Below are positions 24,701-34,712 of a stretch of 64,000 nucleotides of DNA, piece after piece; position 1 is the first letter of the stretch; each line of letters starts with the position of its first letter. Where the stretch lies: NCBI GenBank assembly GCA_006384855.1, contig VCJN01002417.1, positions 185,036 to 249,035 on the forward strand. The letters run 5' to 3'. Source of the stretch: Tetraselmis striata (Eukaryota; Chlorophyta; Chlorodendrophyceae; Chlorodendrales; Chlorodendraceae). The position numbers were made by a program, and so were the translations under genes. Below the pieces are notes generated by a model, which ran no database searches, was not told the DNA's origin, and saw nothing but the letters and a program-made list of their open reading frames with translations.

Positions 24701-27700
24701 CAACAGGTCGCGATAAGCTTTTACCTTGTAGCTTTGCGCCACCATATTGCAGTCTTGCAGCTTTCGGGAACGGAATTCAAATTCCGGCGGCGGAGCGACG
24801 AACTTATCGGATATGAAGCTGAAAATGTGAGGCAGCCCCGTATCCTTGTCGACGACGAGGTTGACTCTGTCGGCGTATAACGTGTTGATGTCGCCACCGT
24901 GAGATGTCTTCACCTCTGGATTAGCAATCTCGACTCTGAGGTGGCCGTAAGAGATCCAGTCGACGGCACCGGTGTTGTGGAAGCCATTCAAGGCCGGCGG
25001 GACGGCCAACGTGTTGACGTATGGAAGCGCGTTCTTAAAATCCTTGTCAATGTTGGCCAAGTCATCGATGTCAATCTCACCGGACGCGAAACCTCTCAGC
25101 GCCTGCGACAACACATTGCGCTCGACCAAAGTCCATGCGTAGTAAGACTGGAACCGCGGTTGGAAGCAGAGTGGCGGTTGGATCGCGTGGAGTAGCAGCC
25201 TCTCAAAGCTGACATCGATCCTGAACTCCTTGTGCACTATCAAGCGATAAGGTTCAAGACAGATCTGCGGTAACAAGCATAAGAATATTAATACTTATTG
25301 AAACACGACATCGACACAAATTCAGACATTATACAAGCTTCACTCACCCCGTAGTTTCCGGCCGAGTCCAGCTCGACGTCCTTGATCTTTCCGATACACG
25401 CGAGAAATGGCCCCTTCGGATCATCGAAAAAGTCCTTGCCAGTCAGCAGGCTCGCCTTGTGCAATTCGATGTACAAATAGATCTGTACCTCAGCACTTGT
25501 GTTCTTGAACCAGTGGATAGTCCAGCTCCTTGAGGTAAAGTCGCTGTAGGAGTCATGTTCTTGGGATCCGTCCCTCTCGTCAAAGAAGTCGTCGTAAGAG
25601 GCGACTGTCATCAGCTTCGTCTTCCTCTCGGGTCCGGGAGTGCCGGTGATGTCGAGAGCTTGCTTACGCTTCTCTGCCGCCCGTTGCCTCTGTTCTTCCT
25701 CTGTGCCGAAGACCTCTTCATCCGTTCACATACTGAGGAATTCAGGAACCCTTCTCGGAGCCTCGGCAATAGGGGCTCGAGAACCAGAGGCTCCAGAACC
25801 GGATGATTGCCCGGTAGTCGGCGCTGGAGTCTCGAGTTCGGCCTATGGCTCCGGGTCAAGCCGAGTGGGCTCGGGCTCCGGCTCGGGCTCCGGCTCAGGC
25901 TCCATCTGAGTTGGCTCAGTTTCAGGCTCATGCCGAGGCTCTGGCTCGGGCTCATTGGGCTCTGTTTTAGGCTCCGGCTCGGGCTCCGGCTCCGGCTCAG
26001 TGTGCTCTATTTCAGGCTCAGGCTCTGTTTCCGGTACTTGATATGGGCATTTAGACAAAGAAGAGCCTTGATTCGGGGAACCTGTAAAGAATGAGTAGAG
26101 AGTACTCAACACACCTGCAGTGGGCGTCACGATTAACTATTGAAGGGTATCGCCATACACCATCAAAGCCAAGCGCGATTTTTCTTACCTGGGGATCCCG
26201 ATTTACCAGCTGCTTCCGACGCGGTTGCCTACACCAATTTACCTGTTGGAACGTCAGATAACTCATTGACGAGAAAGTAATCGAAGGGAGTGAGAAGGCA
26301 GGGATTGATACTTTCAGTCACAATTACCTGGAGTCACAATCGTCTCTGAAACCTTTTCTTTTCCCTTGGATTCCTTTGAAGCTTGAGTCGCTACTGGCTC
26401 ATTTGCGCGTCCTTTCGAACCTGTCAACACACATGATTTCAAACAATGTAAATATGACACAGTGCACTCACAAAGGCAGGGATTGATACTTTCAGTCACA
26501 ATTACCTGGAATCACAATCGTCTCTGAAACCTTTTTTTTCCCTTGGATTCCTCTGAAGCTTGAGTCGCTACTGGCTCATTTGCGCGTCCTTTCGAACATG
26601 TCAACACACATGATTTCAAACAATGTAAATATGACACAGTGCACTCACAAAGGCAGGGATTGATACTTTCAGTCACAATTACCTGGAATCACAATCGTCT
26701 CTGAAACCTTTTTTTTCCCTTGGATTCCTCTGAAGCTTGAGTCGCTACTGGCTCATTTGCGCGTCCTTTCGAACCTGTCAACACACATGATTTCAAACAA
26801 TATCAATATGACACAGTGCACTCACAAAAATCATATGATTGGAGAGGCAAGGACCTGATTGATAGTAAGCTTGCACGAGCTTTTCGTAATCGATTAGCCT
26901 TCGCGCTGTCTGCATTTGAGCATCTGAGAGGACATGGCCGCTCTTGATTCGGGCCCTCAAAAGCAAGGCGGCCGATCTTTCTCCTTGCGAGTGCATGCCG
27001 TAAGCCGGCACCCTACCTCCTAAAAGGCTCGGTTTCCAGGGGTTACCTGATGCCTCAGCGCCCGCTCTAGCTGCAGAAGCTGAGGCTGCACGGCTCTTCT
27101 TCGCCGCCGGCTGCTCGGGCACAGAAGATGACGCCTTGTATTTTCTCCCTACTAGCGCTCCGATCGCATCGAATTCTTTTGCTTTCTCGGTAGGTTTTGA
27201 TGTCCGCTTGGACCTCCGACCTATAGATATCATATCCTGTCAGACCGTTTCGTCCCACTGATGACAAACCGTTTCGTCCCACTGATGACAAACCGTTTCG
27301 TCCCACTGATGACAAACCGTTTTGTCCCACTGATGACAAACCGTTTCGTCCCGCTGATGACAAACCGTTTCGTCCCAATGATGACATACCGTTTCGTCCC
27401 GCTGATGACAGAACGCTGGGACGAAACCGTTTCGTCCCACTGATGACAGAACGTTTCGTCCCACTGAGGACAGAACGTTTCGTCCCACTGATGACAAACC
27501 GTTTCGTCTCATTGATGACAGACCGTTGAGTCCCAGTGATGACAGAACGTTTCGTCCCACTGATGACAAACCGTTTCGTCCCACTGATGACAAACCTATT
27601 CGTCCCACTACTGACAAACCGTTTCGTCCCACTACTGACATACCGTTTCGTCCCACTCACGACATATCGTTTCGCCCCACTGATGACTAACCGTTTCGTC

Positions 27701-28540
27701 CCACTGCTGACAAACCGTTTTGTCCCACTGATGACAAACCGTTTCGTCCCACCGATGACAAACCGTTTCGTCCCACTGATGACAAACCGTTTCGTCCCAC
27801 TGATGACATACCGTTTCGTCCCGCTGATGACGGACCGTTTCGTCCCGCTGATGACTAACCGTTTCGTCCCACTGATGACAAACCGTTTCGTCCCGCTGAT
27901 GACAAACCGTTTCGTCCCGCTGATGACGGACCGTTTCGTCCCGCTGATGACAAACCGTTTCGTCCCACTGATGACAAACCTATTTTCAATACATTATGTA
28001 CTGCGGTTTAATAATGTAATGTCTTTAAGCACTGCGCTTCACACTAATATTAAACCACTCCTTACGGCGGAGTACATGCAAAGGTTCCCCCTGGCCGCTC
28101 TTCACCTCCACCCCCTCCCACCACCAATTAGCATCCTTACTGAACTTGCCGCAGCTGCCTCGACGGGACGTAATACTACCCTGCAGGACCATGATGCCGC
28201 TCGTCTCGTTTGGGTTTCTATTCCCCCTCGTCTGCCTACACCTCGAGCGGTCCTAGATTACACCGCTTCTACAGGGAACCCTAACCGAACTCGCTAGATC
28301 TGGCCGCATCACGCGTCGAGCAGGCAGGCGGCTACTGTACGCTCCCCTGCCTCGTCTGCCTACACCTCGAGTGGTCCTAGATTACACCGCTTCTACAGGG
28401 AACCCTAACCGAACTCGCTAGATCTGGCCGTATCACGCGTCGAGCAGGCAGGCAGCTACTGTACGCGCGCGCAACTCACCTGGGATGGCGTCTTCCTTGT
28501 CTTCCTTGTCCTTGGCAGGCTCGTTCTTCTTCGGCGCCAT
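20487..28540 (-). CDS. Large multi-exon nuclear-type protein with methyltransferase-like C-terminus (possibly decaying)
   Basis: Exon 1 (28540-28480) encodes [20 protein letters not shown] and ends CCA-G before GTGAGT. Exon 2 (27220-27047) follows TATCTATAG in matching phase 1 and gives [16 protein letters not shown] and a basic, Ala-rich stretch. Next come triplicated exons (26299-26829) and a Glu-Pro repeat exon (about 26085-25610). Exons with no recognised fold follow at about 25611-25340, 25266-24725, 24613-24170, 23740-23500, 23430-23155 and 23090-22840, then the duplicated 457-bp segment (22834-21921). The C-terminal exons are at 21720-20487. Defects: in-frame stops in the Glu-Pro exon (LDPEP-stop, EFLSM-stop), a TAG in both 457-bp copies, and a frame change near 23625. 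A spliced, expressed form is possible, but a pseudogene is equally so. It is divergent from the gene starting near 29.0 kb. Confidence 0.5.
21921..22834 (-). repeat. Tandem 457-bp exon-containing duplication
   Basis: 21921-22377 and 22378-22834 are nearly identical (one visible difference, GTCATTAACC versus GTCATCAACC). Each encodes the same ~145-residue segment containing [19 protein letters not shown] and [19 protein letters not shown]. Each ends in the same TAG, preceded by a pyrimidine-rich CTTCTTCACATAG that could alternatively be a splice acceptor. Confidence 0.9.
23740..24076 (+). repeat. 24-bp minisatellite, intron array 1
   Basis: About 13 tandem units with core TTTCGTCCC(A/G)CTGATGACA followed by AACCG/TACCG. 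It lies between coding exons of the minus-strand gene (donor CTCCTG-GTGAGTG near 24170, acceptor TGTTTCTGCAG near 23707). Confidence 0.95.
25850..26030 (-). repeat. Glu-Pro dipeptide repeat
   Basis: GAGCCGGAGCCCGAG-type hexamers encode EPEPEP runs inside a long exon that begins [20 protein letters not shown] after CTTTACAG. The incoming phase is 1, like the other exons of the gene. Confidence 0.85.
26299..26829 (-). repeat. Triplicated 177-bp unit carrying a symmetric phase-1 exon
   Basis: Three tandem units (starts about 26299, 26476 and 26652). Each holds an 84-bp exon ([20 protein letters not shown]...) between GTTGACAG and a donor CCAG-GTAATTG. In the middle unit the acceptor AG is changed (GACAT instead of GACAG). 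In the second and third units the T-run that codes the Lys-rich part is changed in length. Confidence 0.85.
27240..27990 (+). repeat. 24-bp minisatellite, intron array 2
   Basis: About 31 tandem units of the same core as array 1, inside intron 1 (28479-27221) of the minus-strand gene. The orientation relative to the genome is the same as in the other arrays. Confidence 0.95.
28228..28478. repeat. 124-bp tandem duplication in intron 1
   Basis: TCTGCCTACACCTCGAG...GAACTCGCTAGATCTGGCCG...GAGCAGGCAGG occurs at 28231 and again at 28355. It adjoins the exon-1 donor. Confidence 0.85.
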
Positions 28541-28955
28541 TCTGGCGGTAGGTAGGTTGACGCGGTAGATGAGCGGATTTCTTGGTGGGAAGCGGTGAGG
28601 GAGAGGTGGAAATGACGTGGTTTTTGTCTGCCGCCGCTCGGACCCCTGCTGGACCAACGGCGCGCGTGCGCACACTATAGTGTACCTCGTCGTTGTCATC
28701 AAGTTCATGTATTTTGCACCGCGACGAATATACAAGGCTAACTACTGCGACTATATATTACTATTACTGGAAGATAAAACATTCCCTACTCGAGAGTCAT
28801 AACGGTACGAGAGTACAGTGGCGTGGCAATAATATTCCTTCATAGGATGATATATATATTCCTTGGATTGGATTCCGATGTACTTACTAGTATAGAACTA
28901 TTTCCGACATACGAAAGAAACACGAAATAACACGGTACTTGAGTCATCAATTATT
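28541..28955. promoter_or_regulatory. Divergent intergenic region between the two large genes
   Basis: The interval separates the minus-strand ATG at 28540 from the first plus-strand open frame at 28956. It holds AT-rich stretches (ACTATATATTACTATTACTGG near 28750, GATATATATATTCC near 28850) that could serve as core promoters. No defined motif can be proven. Confidence 0.35.
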
Positions 28956-29906
28956 TTGACCCGTAGCTGGATATTATGCCCCCCGGTCAACGGCCCGTCC
29001 GAGAACGGTCATCGGCCGTCACTCTTCCTCACCACAGATCACAGTCCTTCACCCCCCCCCCCCCCCCACTCACCCCGCGCTACATGGCGGCGGTCGAAAG
29101 CATGGCCTCTTCTCCAGCCAGGATCCGGCGCGTCGGACACTACAGTGACATTACCGCTGTGTTCGTGCCGCAGCGGGTACTCGTGTGATTGCGACGCGCG
29201 TGCGAGTGTTCGTAAGGAGCCTGAGAAAAGGAAGTACACGTGGGGCAAGGGCTCTGATGAGGTCGCCGAAAGCGATAATGGCAAGGTCTCGTCTCTGATC
29301 AGCAAGCGCACCTCTCGCGATTGTATCCGCCTCATGCTCGCCAAGGAGGCTAGCGAGCAGTCGCCATGCTGTTCGCGCAAGTGCGTGCTATACACACAGT
29401 GCGGAGAGGCCCTCGTTGATGCCATGTTGGACCGTGCGTTGACCGTATACTCAGGCAATCAGAACCGCTCCTTTGACCGGCTCGCTCAGGTTCTCAGGGG
29501 TGGCTACGAGTCGGCATCCGACAGGTTCGATTACATGTTTGATCACGGTGGCTACTTGCGCTCTTTCGACCATCGGGGCCCCATCTACACGTGTGGGCGT
29601 GCGTGGGAGGCCTTGCATCAGGTCTCGAAACACAGACGTCTCGTGATCCAGCGGTCGGTGGTGGATAACGAACCCACGTACATCAGGCAGCGCAAGCAAT
29701 ACGAGAGCAGGCAAAACGGACCGAGGGAGCATGTGCACAGCTTCTCGAGCACTTCTTCTCGGATGACCTCGGTCACGTCGAGATCATGTCTTTTCATGAC
29801 GGAAACAGCGAGACCTTCAAGAAGCACCTACCTCCCTGGACGACCAAGATTTGCGTCTACTACTACTACAAGTCGTGGGCCGAGGACGACAACGCCATTC
29901 TCCGTG
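28956..29906 (+). CDS. DUF7869-type protein, exon group a (N-terminal)
   Basis: A frame from 28956 carries the family-like N-terminal region: Cys motif CCSRKC near 29375, then SDRFDYMFDHGGYL, and TCGRAWEALHQVSKHRRL, which resembles the conserved VC..F..l.gvSk.r block. A change of frame between about 29730 and 29785 (one or two bases) is needed to continue into EHFFSDDLGHVEIM and KICVYYYYKSWAEDDNAIL. The exon ends CGT-G at 29906 before GTGAGG. The true start is unclear: the poly(C) run at 29047-29064 and the Pro-rich stretch suggest the real ATG is further down. The minus-strand gene lies head to head. Confidence 0.5.
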
Positions 29907-29914
29907 GTGAGGCC

Positions 29915-31430
29915 CATTTTGTCCCACAGATGACATACCGTTTCGTCCCGCTGACGACAGACCGTTTCGTCCCGCTGATGACAAACCGTTTCGTCCCACT
30001 GAGGACAAACCGTTTCGTCCCGCTTATGACAGACCGTTTTGTCCCGCTGATGACAAACCGTTTCGTCCCGCTAATTACATACCGTTTTTGTCCCGCTGAT
30101 GACAAACCGTTTCGTCCCACTGATGACAAACCGTTTCGTCCCGCTGATGACAGACCGTTTGGTCCCGCTGATGACAGGCCGTTTCGTCCCACTGATGACA
30201 TACCGTTTGGTCCCGCTGATGACAGACCGTTTTGTCCCGCTGATGACAGACCGTTTCGTCCCGCTCATTACATACCGTTTTTGTCCCGCTGATTACAAAC
30301 CGTTTCGTCCCACTGATGACAGACCGTTTCGTCCCGCTGATGACATACCGTTTCGTCCCGCTGATGACAAACCGTTTCGTCCCGCTATCGCTAGAACGTT
30401 TTGTCCCGCTGATGACAAACCGTTTCGTCCCACTGATGACAAACCGTTTCCTCCCACTGATGACAAACCGTTTCGTCCCACTGATGACAAACCGTTTCGT
30501 CCCACTGATGACAAACCGTTTCGTCCCACTGATGACATGCCGTTTTGTCCCACTGATGACAAACCGTTTTGTCCCGCTGATGACGGACCGTTTCGTCCCA
30601 CTGATGACAAACCGTTTTGTCCCGCTGATGACAGACCGTTTTGTCCAGCTGATGACAAACCGTTTCGTCCCGCTATCGCCGGAACGTTTTGTCCCGCTGA
30701 TGACAAACCGTTTCGTCCCACTGATGTTAAACCGTTTCGTCCCGCTGATGACAGGCCGTTTTGTCCCGCTGATGACATACCGTTTCGTCCCGCTAATTAC
30801 ATACCGTTTTTGTCCCGCTGACGACAAACCGTTTCGTCCCACTGATGAAAGACCGTTTCGTCCCGCTGATGACATACCGTTTCGTTCCGCTGATGACGGA
30901 CCGTTTCGTCCCGCTATCGCTAGAACGTTTTGTCCCGCTGATGACTAACCGTTTCGTCCCACTGATGACAAACCGTTTCGTCCCACTGATGACAAACCGT
31001 TTCGTCCCACTGATGACAAACCGTTTCGTCGCACTGATGACATGCCGTTTTGTCCCACTGATGACAAACCGTTTTGCCCCGCTGATGACAAACCGTTTCG
31101 TCCCACTGATGACAAACCGTTTTGTCCCGCTGATGACAGACCGTTTTGTCCCGCTGATGACAAACCGTTTCGTCCCGCTATCGTCAGAACGTTTAGTCCA
31201 ACCGACGCCGGACCGATTTCGTCCCACTGATGACAGAACGTTTCGCACCGCTCATGGCATACCGTTTCGTCCCACCGACCACAAAAGTATTTGTCCCACA
31301 TTATTAGCCGATATCGTCCCACTGCAGAGAGAACGTCTTGTCCCACTGCTGAGAGACGGTTTTGTCCCACTACTGACATACCGTTTCGTCACACTGATGA
31401 CAGATTGTTTCGCCATGCTGATTACATAAT
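29915..31430 (+). repeat. 24-bp minisatellite, intron array 3 (largest)
   Basis: About 60 tandem units of the TTTCGTCCC(A/G)CTGATGACA core, with occasional variants (TATCGCTAGAACG, AATTACATACCG). It fills the intron 29907-31543 of the DUF7869 gene. The donor CGTG-GTGAGG and the acceptor CCCCTTTGTAG leave phase 1 on both sides and join to Asp-Leu-Ala. Since 24 bp equals eight codons, many frames are open ([24 protein letters not shown]); none is a protein. Confidence 0.95.
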
Positions 31431-31543
31431 TATTGACCCACTACCAATATAATTATTTCAACCCACTTTAGACCGAACTTTTCTGTCTCGCATTATGAGA
31501 CCTTATTTGTATACCGACCTATCACGCCCCTGCCCCTTTGTAG

Positions 31544-31918
31544 ATTTGGCTACCGAGAGCGAAGTGAAGCTCGCATCGTTCGACACGTTCCGCCGGACTT
31601 GGAAGGAAGACTTCCCGGATGTCACCACGCCGAAGGTGAAGCGATTCAGCCACTGTCCCATATGCGCGGCGGGCAAAGCACTCAGAGACCAAGCTCGCGA
31701 AATTTGCACAAAGGACATGACTCCAGAGGAACGTCAAGTGCACCGTCAACATCAGCAGCTGGTGAGGCGTCAGGTCAGAGCTGAGCAGAAGGTACACCTC
31801 GAGAGAGTGCGCCAGGAACGAAGGGATCTGAACAACGCCGTCTTTCTAGTCGCGCCTTGGCCATGGAAACTTCTTCTTCTTCGAAATTGATAGCATGGAC
31901 TCCGCGAAGACCCTCACT
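31544..31918 (+). CDS. DUF7869-type protein, exon b
   Basis: Encodes the block SFDTFRRTWKEDFPD, then RFSHCPICAAGKALRD with a CxxC pair, and a His/Arg-rich helix (HRQHQQLVRRQVRAEQKVHL), as in DUF7869-family proteins upstream of their core. Near 31850 one extra base shifts the frame. After it GHGNFFFFEIDSMDSAKT reads on, which matches the family's DG-MDQ-KT-type strand. The exon ends at 31918 before GTGAGA. It should splice to LPHWVRIPK of exon c, which completes the family pattern KT-LPH. Confidence 0.6.
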
Positions 31919-32515
31919 GTGAGATTCAGATGTGACGTAAATGTGCCCTACTGGTGACTAACGACGACATACGGGGACGATACGGGACGGACGAGGGACG
32001 TGGATTTCATACCCAGTAGCGACGACTATCGCGCGCGACCTGTAAAGTACTATATGAATTTCTCGTTTCCATAATTTCATCAAATTGATATGCGCACGCG
32101 GGCTCGCGTGTCGCCCGCCGACGCGGAGCACCCGGGCTAAGTACAGACGGATGTACGCACTCACTGCACATCGCCGCACATCGCTGACCCGGCGGTGTGC
32201 GGCGTTGTGCGGCACGACGGGCGGAGGTGTGGGCGGATGTAGGTGGTACGGTAGGTGGTAGGCGGTAGGTGGTGTTCGTAGGTGCGCGTTTTAATGCAGC
32301 CGCCCTAACTGCTGATGATTGTGTAACGCCCCAGCACGCGCATGAAGTACGGGGTCGCCTCACGGTCACCGCCGCTCACCGCTGAATCAAGCGCGGACAG
32401 CCGCGCACTCGCATATGTGTTGCCTGCCGGTGGTGGGTTACATCCACCCCAACTCTCAACCCCCCCCCCCCCCCCCCCCCGCCCCGCTCCCCCCGCCCCC
32501 CGCGCGCGGCAGCAG
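31919..32515. other. Start of the large DUF7869 intron
   Basis: No gene recognised. It contains a G/T-rich GGTAGGTGG repeat tract (32242-32282) and ends in a poly(C)/C-rich run (32460-32510) just before the ATG at 32518. Confidence 0.5.
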
Positions 32516-32517
32516 GC

Positions 32518-33990
32518 ATGCCGGCAAAGGGATGGATAGCGAGTGTGTCGAAGGATGGCGTGTACTCATGCAAGCACTGCCGGGGCAACGTGACGGGCAC
32601 ATGTGATAAGATGGCGCGAGAGCGGCACTTCCTAAAATTCCCGAACTGTAGCCACTCGTTGAAGCGTGCGGCTAAGTTGCGCCGCAAGGCCGCCTTATCT
32701 GCAAGCAGCACCAGCAGGGGCGGCAGCAGCAGCAGCAACAACAACAGGGGCGGCAACATGAGTAGCTGCAGCCGTCGGAAACGGCCCGCCGGCGCCGGTC
32801 TCGGACGACGGCGGCTCGAAGGTGGACGATGTGATGGGCGTGGGGGAGGACCCCGTTGGCGAAGACGGTATGGACATCGACGCGCCTCATGGCCGCCGGC
32901 GGGCGTGGAACCCGCGATGAGGGCGTGATACGGGAAGGCGATCCCGGCGACTTCTACATGAAGGTCATCGCCAAGAAGTTCCGGGGAGTATGGCACTACG
33001 GCGTGATAATCAGCGTCGTTACCGAGTGGGTGTTGGAGATCTACGGCGGGGCGACCCAGTGGCGCGCTGTTTTCGAGGACGGTGACATTGTGGACCTTCT
33101 GCGTTCAGAGGTGAGTGGGCCCGGCCTGCGTGCTGGTGGCACCACTCAACTGCGGTTGTATGGAATCACACGCACCCGTCTGGTCGGCAGGTTGTGGAGG
33201 CTATGGCGGCTGCCCTAGGAGCACCCCCCTGTTGATGCGGACGGGGATTCTCGCTTGGTAACCGTCCATGAAGGCGATGACTTGTCCAGTGAATCACGCA
33301 CCTTGCCCGGCGTGCGTTCAACACAACCCGGCTGGCGGAGGCCAAGCAGAACACTGGCTGCCATGGCGTGTGCCATGTGCATGTGGTCCTGGGCTATGTC
33401 AGCATGGTCAACCTCTTCCCCCTCGCGCCGTTCCACCTGTTTTTTTTTGGCTTGGGAAGTGACTTATGGAGGAAATTTGTCACCGTGCAGGGCCACATTG
33501 GATTCCGAGCTATGAAGCAGGAAGACCGGCGCCAGGCTTTAGTCCCGATACCCAGCAACTTTGAACGCGGGTTGCGCCCTTCGTTTGCAGTGTCCAAGAA
33601 TCGAAAGGTAACCCCCCCCCCCCCCCCGGGCGTGGGCGTGGGCGTGGGCGTGGGCGTGACGGCATTCCCCTCCATGACTGCAGGGTCAGGCAAGGTGACG
33701 GTGCAGCCCGGCTGGGTCATGGAGGACTGCTTGCACCACATGGAAACGTTTTCCATTCTTAACGCCGGTCCGCTGTTCGAGGAGGCCCGGGTGAAGGCGA
33801 GCATGCCCGAGAAGGAGCTCGCGTCCCCAGCGGTGGTGCGTTCGGTGTCGCGACTGGCGGTGCTTGGGCACATGTACAAGCGCCTGCAAGGAGCTGCGGG
33901 GTTCGTCACGCGGTGGGGGTTGCAGAATGTGGTGACGGAGGAGGACGGCCCCGAGCGCAAGGCGCAGGTGGACGCGCTCACTAGGGAGGG
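32518..33990 (+). CDS. Transposon-like gene with BED-like finger, Tudor domain and transposase-like exon
   Basis: The ATG at 32518 follows a poly(C) tract. The first ~55 residues contain YSCKHCRGNVTGTCDKMARE followed by a His and Cys, as in BED-type zinc fingers. At 32935-33115 another frame gives KVIAKKFRGVWHYGVIISV...RAVFEDGDIVDLL, the pattern of PTM/DIR17-type Tudor domains, ending near a GTGAGTG donor. After CGGCAG at about 33190 and a poly(C) frame change there is a segment FNTTRLAEAKQN...LAPFHLFFFGLGSDLW, then PGWVMEDCLHHMETFS with a following helical stretch. The last parts resemble algal transposase cores I know only loosely. Several frame changes are needed, so it may be broken. It is nested in the DUF7869 intron. 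Confidence 0.4.
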
Positions 33991-34004
33991 GAGGACTCGA
34001 TACC

Positions 34005-34140
34005 TAGCGCGGCGCCAAGGCGCGGCGGCCGGGGCATCGCGGCGCCAAGGCGCGGCGGCCGGGGCAGCGCGGCGCCAAGGCGCGGCGGCCGGGGCAGCGC
34101 GGCGCCATGGCGCGGCGGCCGGGGCAGCGCGGCGCCAACG
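34005..34140 (+). repeat. 30-bp GC-rich minisatellite
   Basis: About 4.5 units of GCGGCGCCAAGGCGCGGCGG-CCGGGGCA. The reverse complement relates to the GC-rich blocks at 16625-16770 and 60436-60530. Confidence 0.9.
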
Positions 34141-34680
34141 CGAGTGGGATGGGCGGGGCAGCGGTTGCTACCGAGTGAGGCGTAGCATCGTTTGCAGTAG
34201 CAACGCAGCCTTTCCGGTGTGACGCCGCCTGGATGTAACCCAGCAGTACGCGCAAAGTGCAAGTGCAAGCTGCTGATGGCGGGGATCCCGCGCGGGGGGG
34301 TGGGGGGGGGGGGGGGGGGGGGGGGGGCAGCGGCTGTGGGATAGGCGCGGCAGCGGTTGCTACAGAGTGAGGCGTCGCATCGTTTGCAGTAGCAACGTCG
34401 CCTTTCCGGTTGCATAGTGTGACGCAGCCTGGATGTAACCCATCAGTACGCGCAAAGTGCAAGTGCAAGCTGCTAGTGGCGGGGATCCACGCGAGGTCGG
34501 AGGACGGTGCGCGGGGGGGGGGGGGGGGGGGGCAGCGGCTGTGGGATAGGCGGGGCAGCGGTTGCTACCGAGTGAGGCGTAGCATCGTTTGCAGTAGCAA
34601 CGCAGCCTTTCCGGTTGCATAGTGTGACACCGCTTGGATGTAACCCAGCAGTACGCGCAAAGTGCAAGTGTTACACGTCC
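34140..34680 (+). repeat. ~195-bp repeat, three copies separated by poly(G)
   Basis: GGCAGCGGTTGCTACCGAGTG...GTTTGCAGTAGCAACG...GGATGTAACCCAGCAGTACG...AAGTGCAAGTG occurs from about 34155, 34350 and 34550. Poly(G) runs lie at about 34297-34327 and 34515-34532. Confidence 0.85.
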
Positions 34681-34712
34681 GTGTGCCCCACCCAATGACA
34701 TTGCGCCCGACC

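Noticed and set aside
29915-31430. Long open frames (up to 266 codons) encoding repeats such as [16 protein letters not shown] and KRFVISGT
   Set aside because: The unit is 24 bp (eight codons), so several frames on both strands stay open by arithmetic. The array lies between matching splice sites.
23740-31430. CRISPR-like array
   Set aside because: Units are contiguous with no unique spacers, and the context is eukaryotic with introns and LTR elements.
32242-32282. G/T-rich GGTAGGTGG tract as telomere sequence
   Set aside because: The units are irregular and differ from TTTAGGG; this is better regarded as simple repeat DNA.
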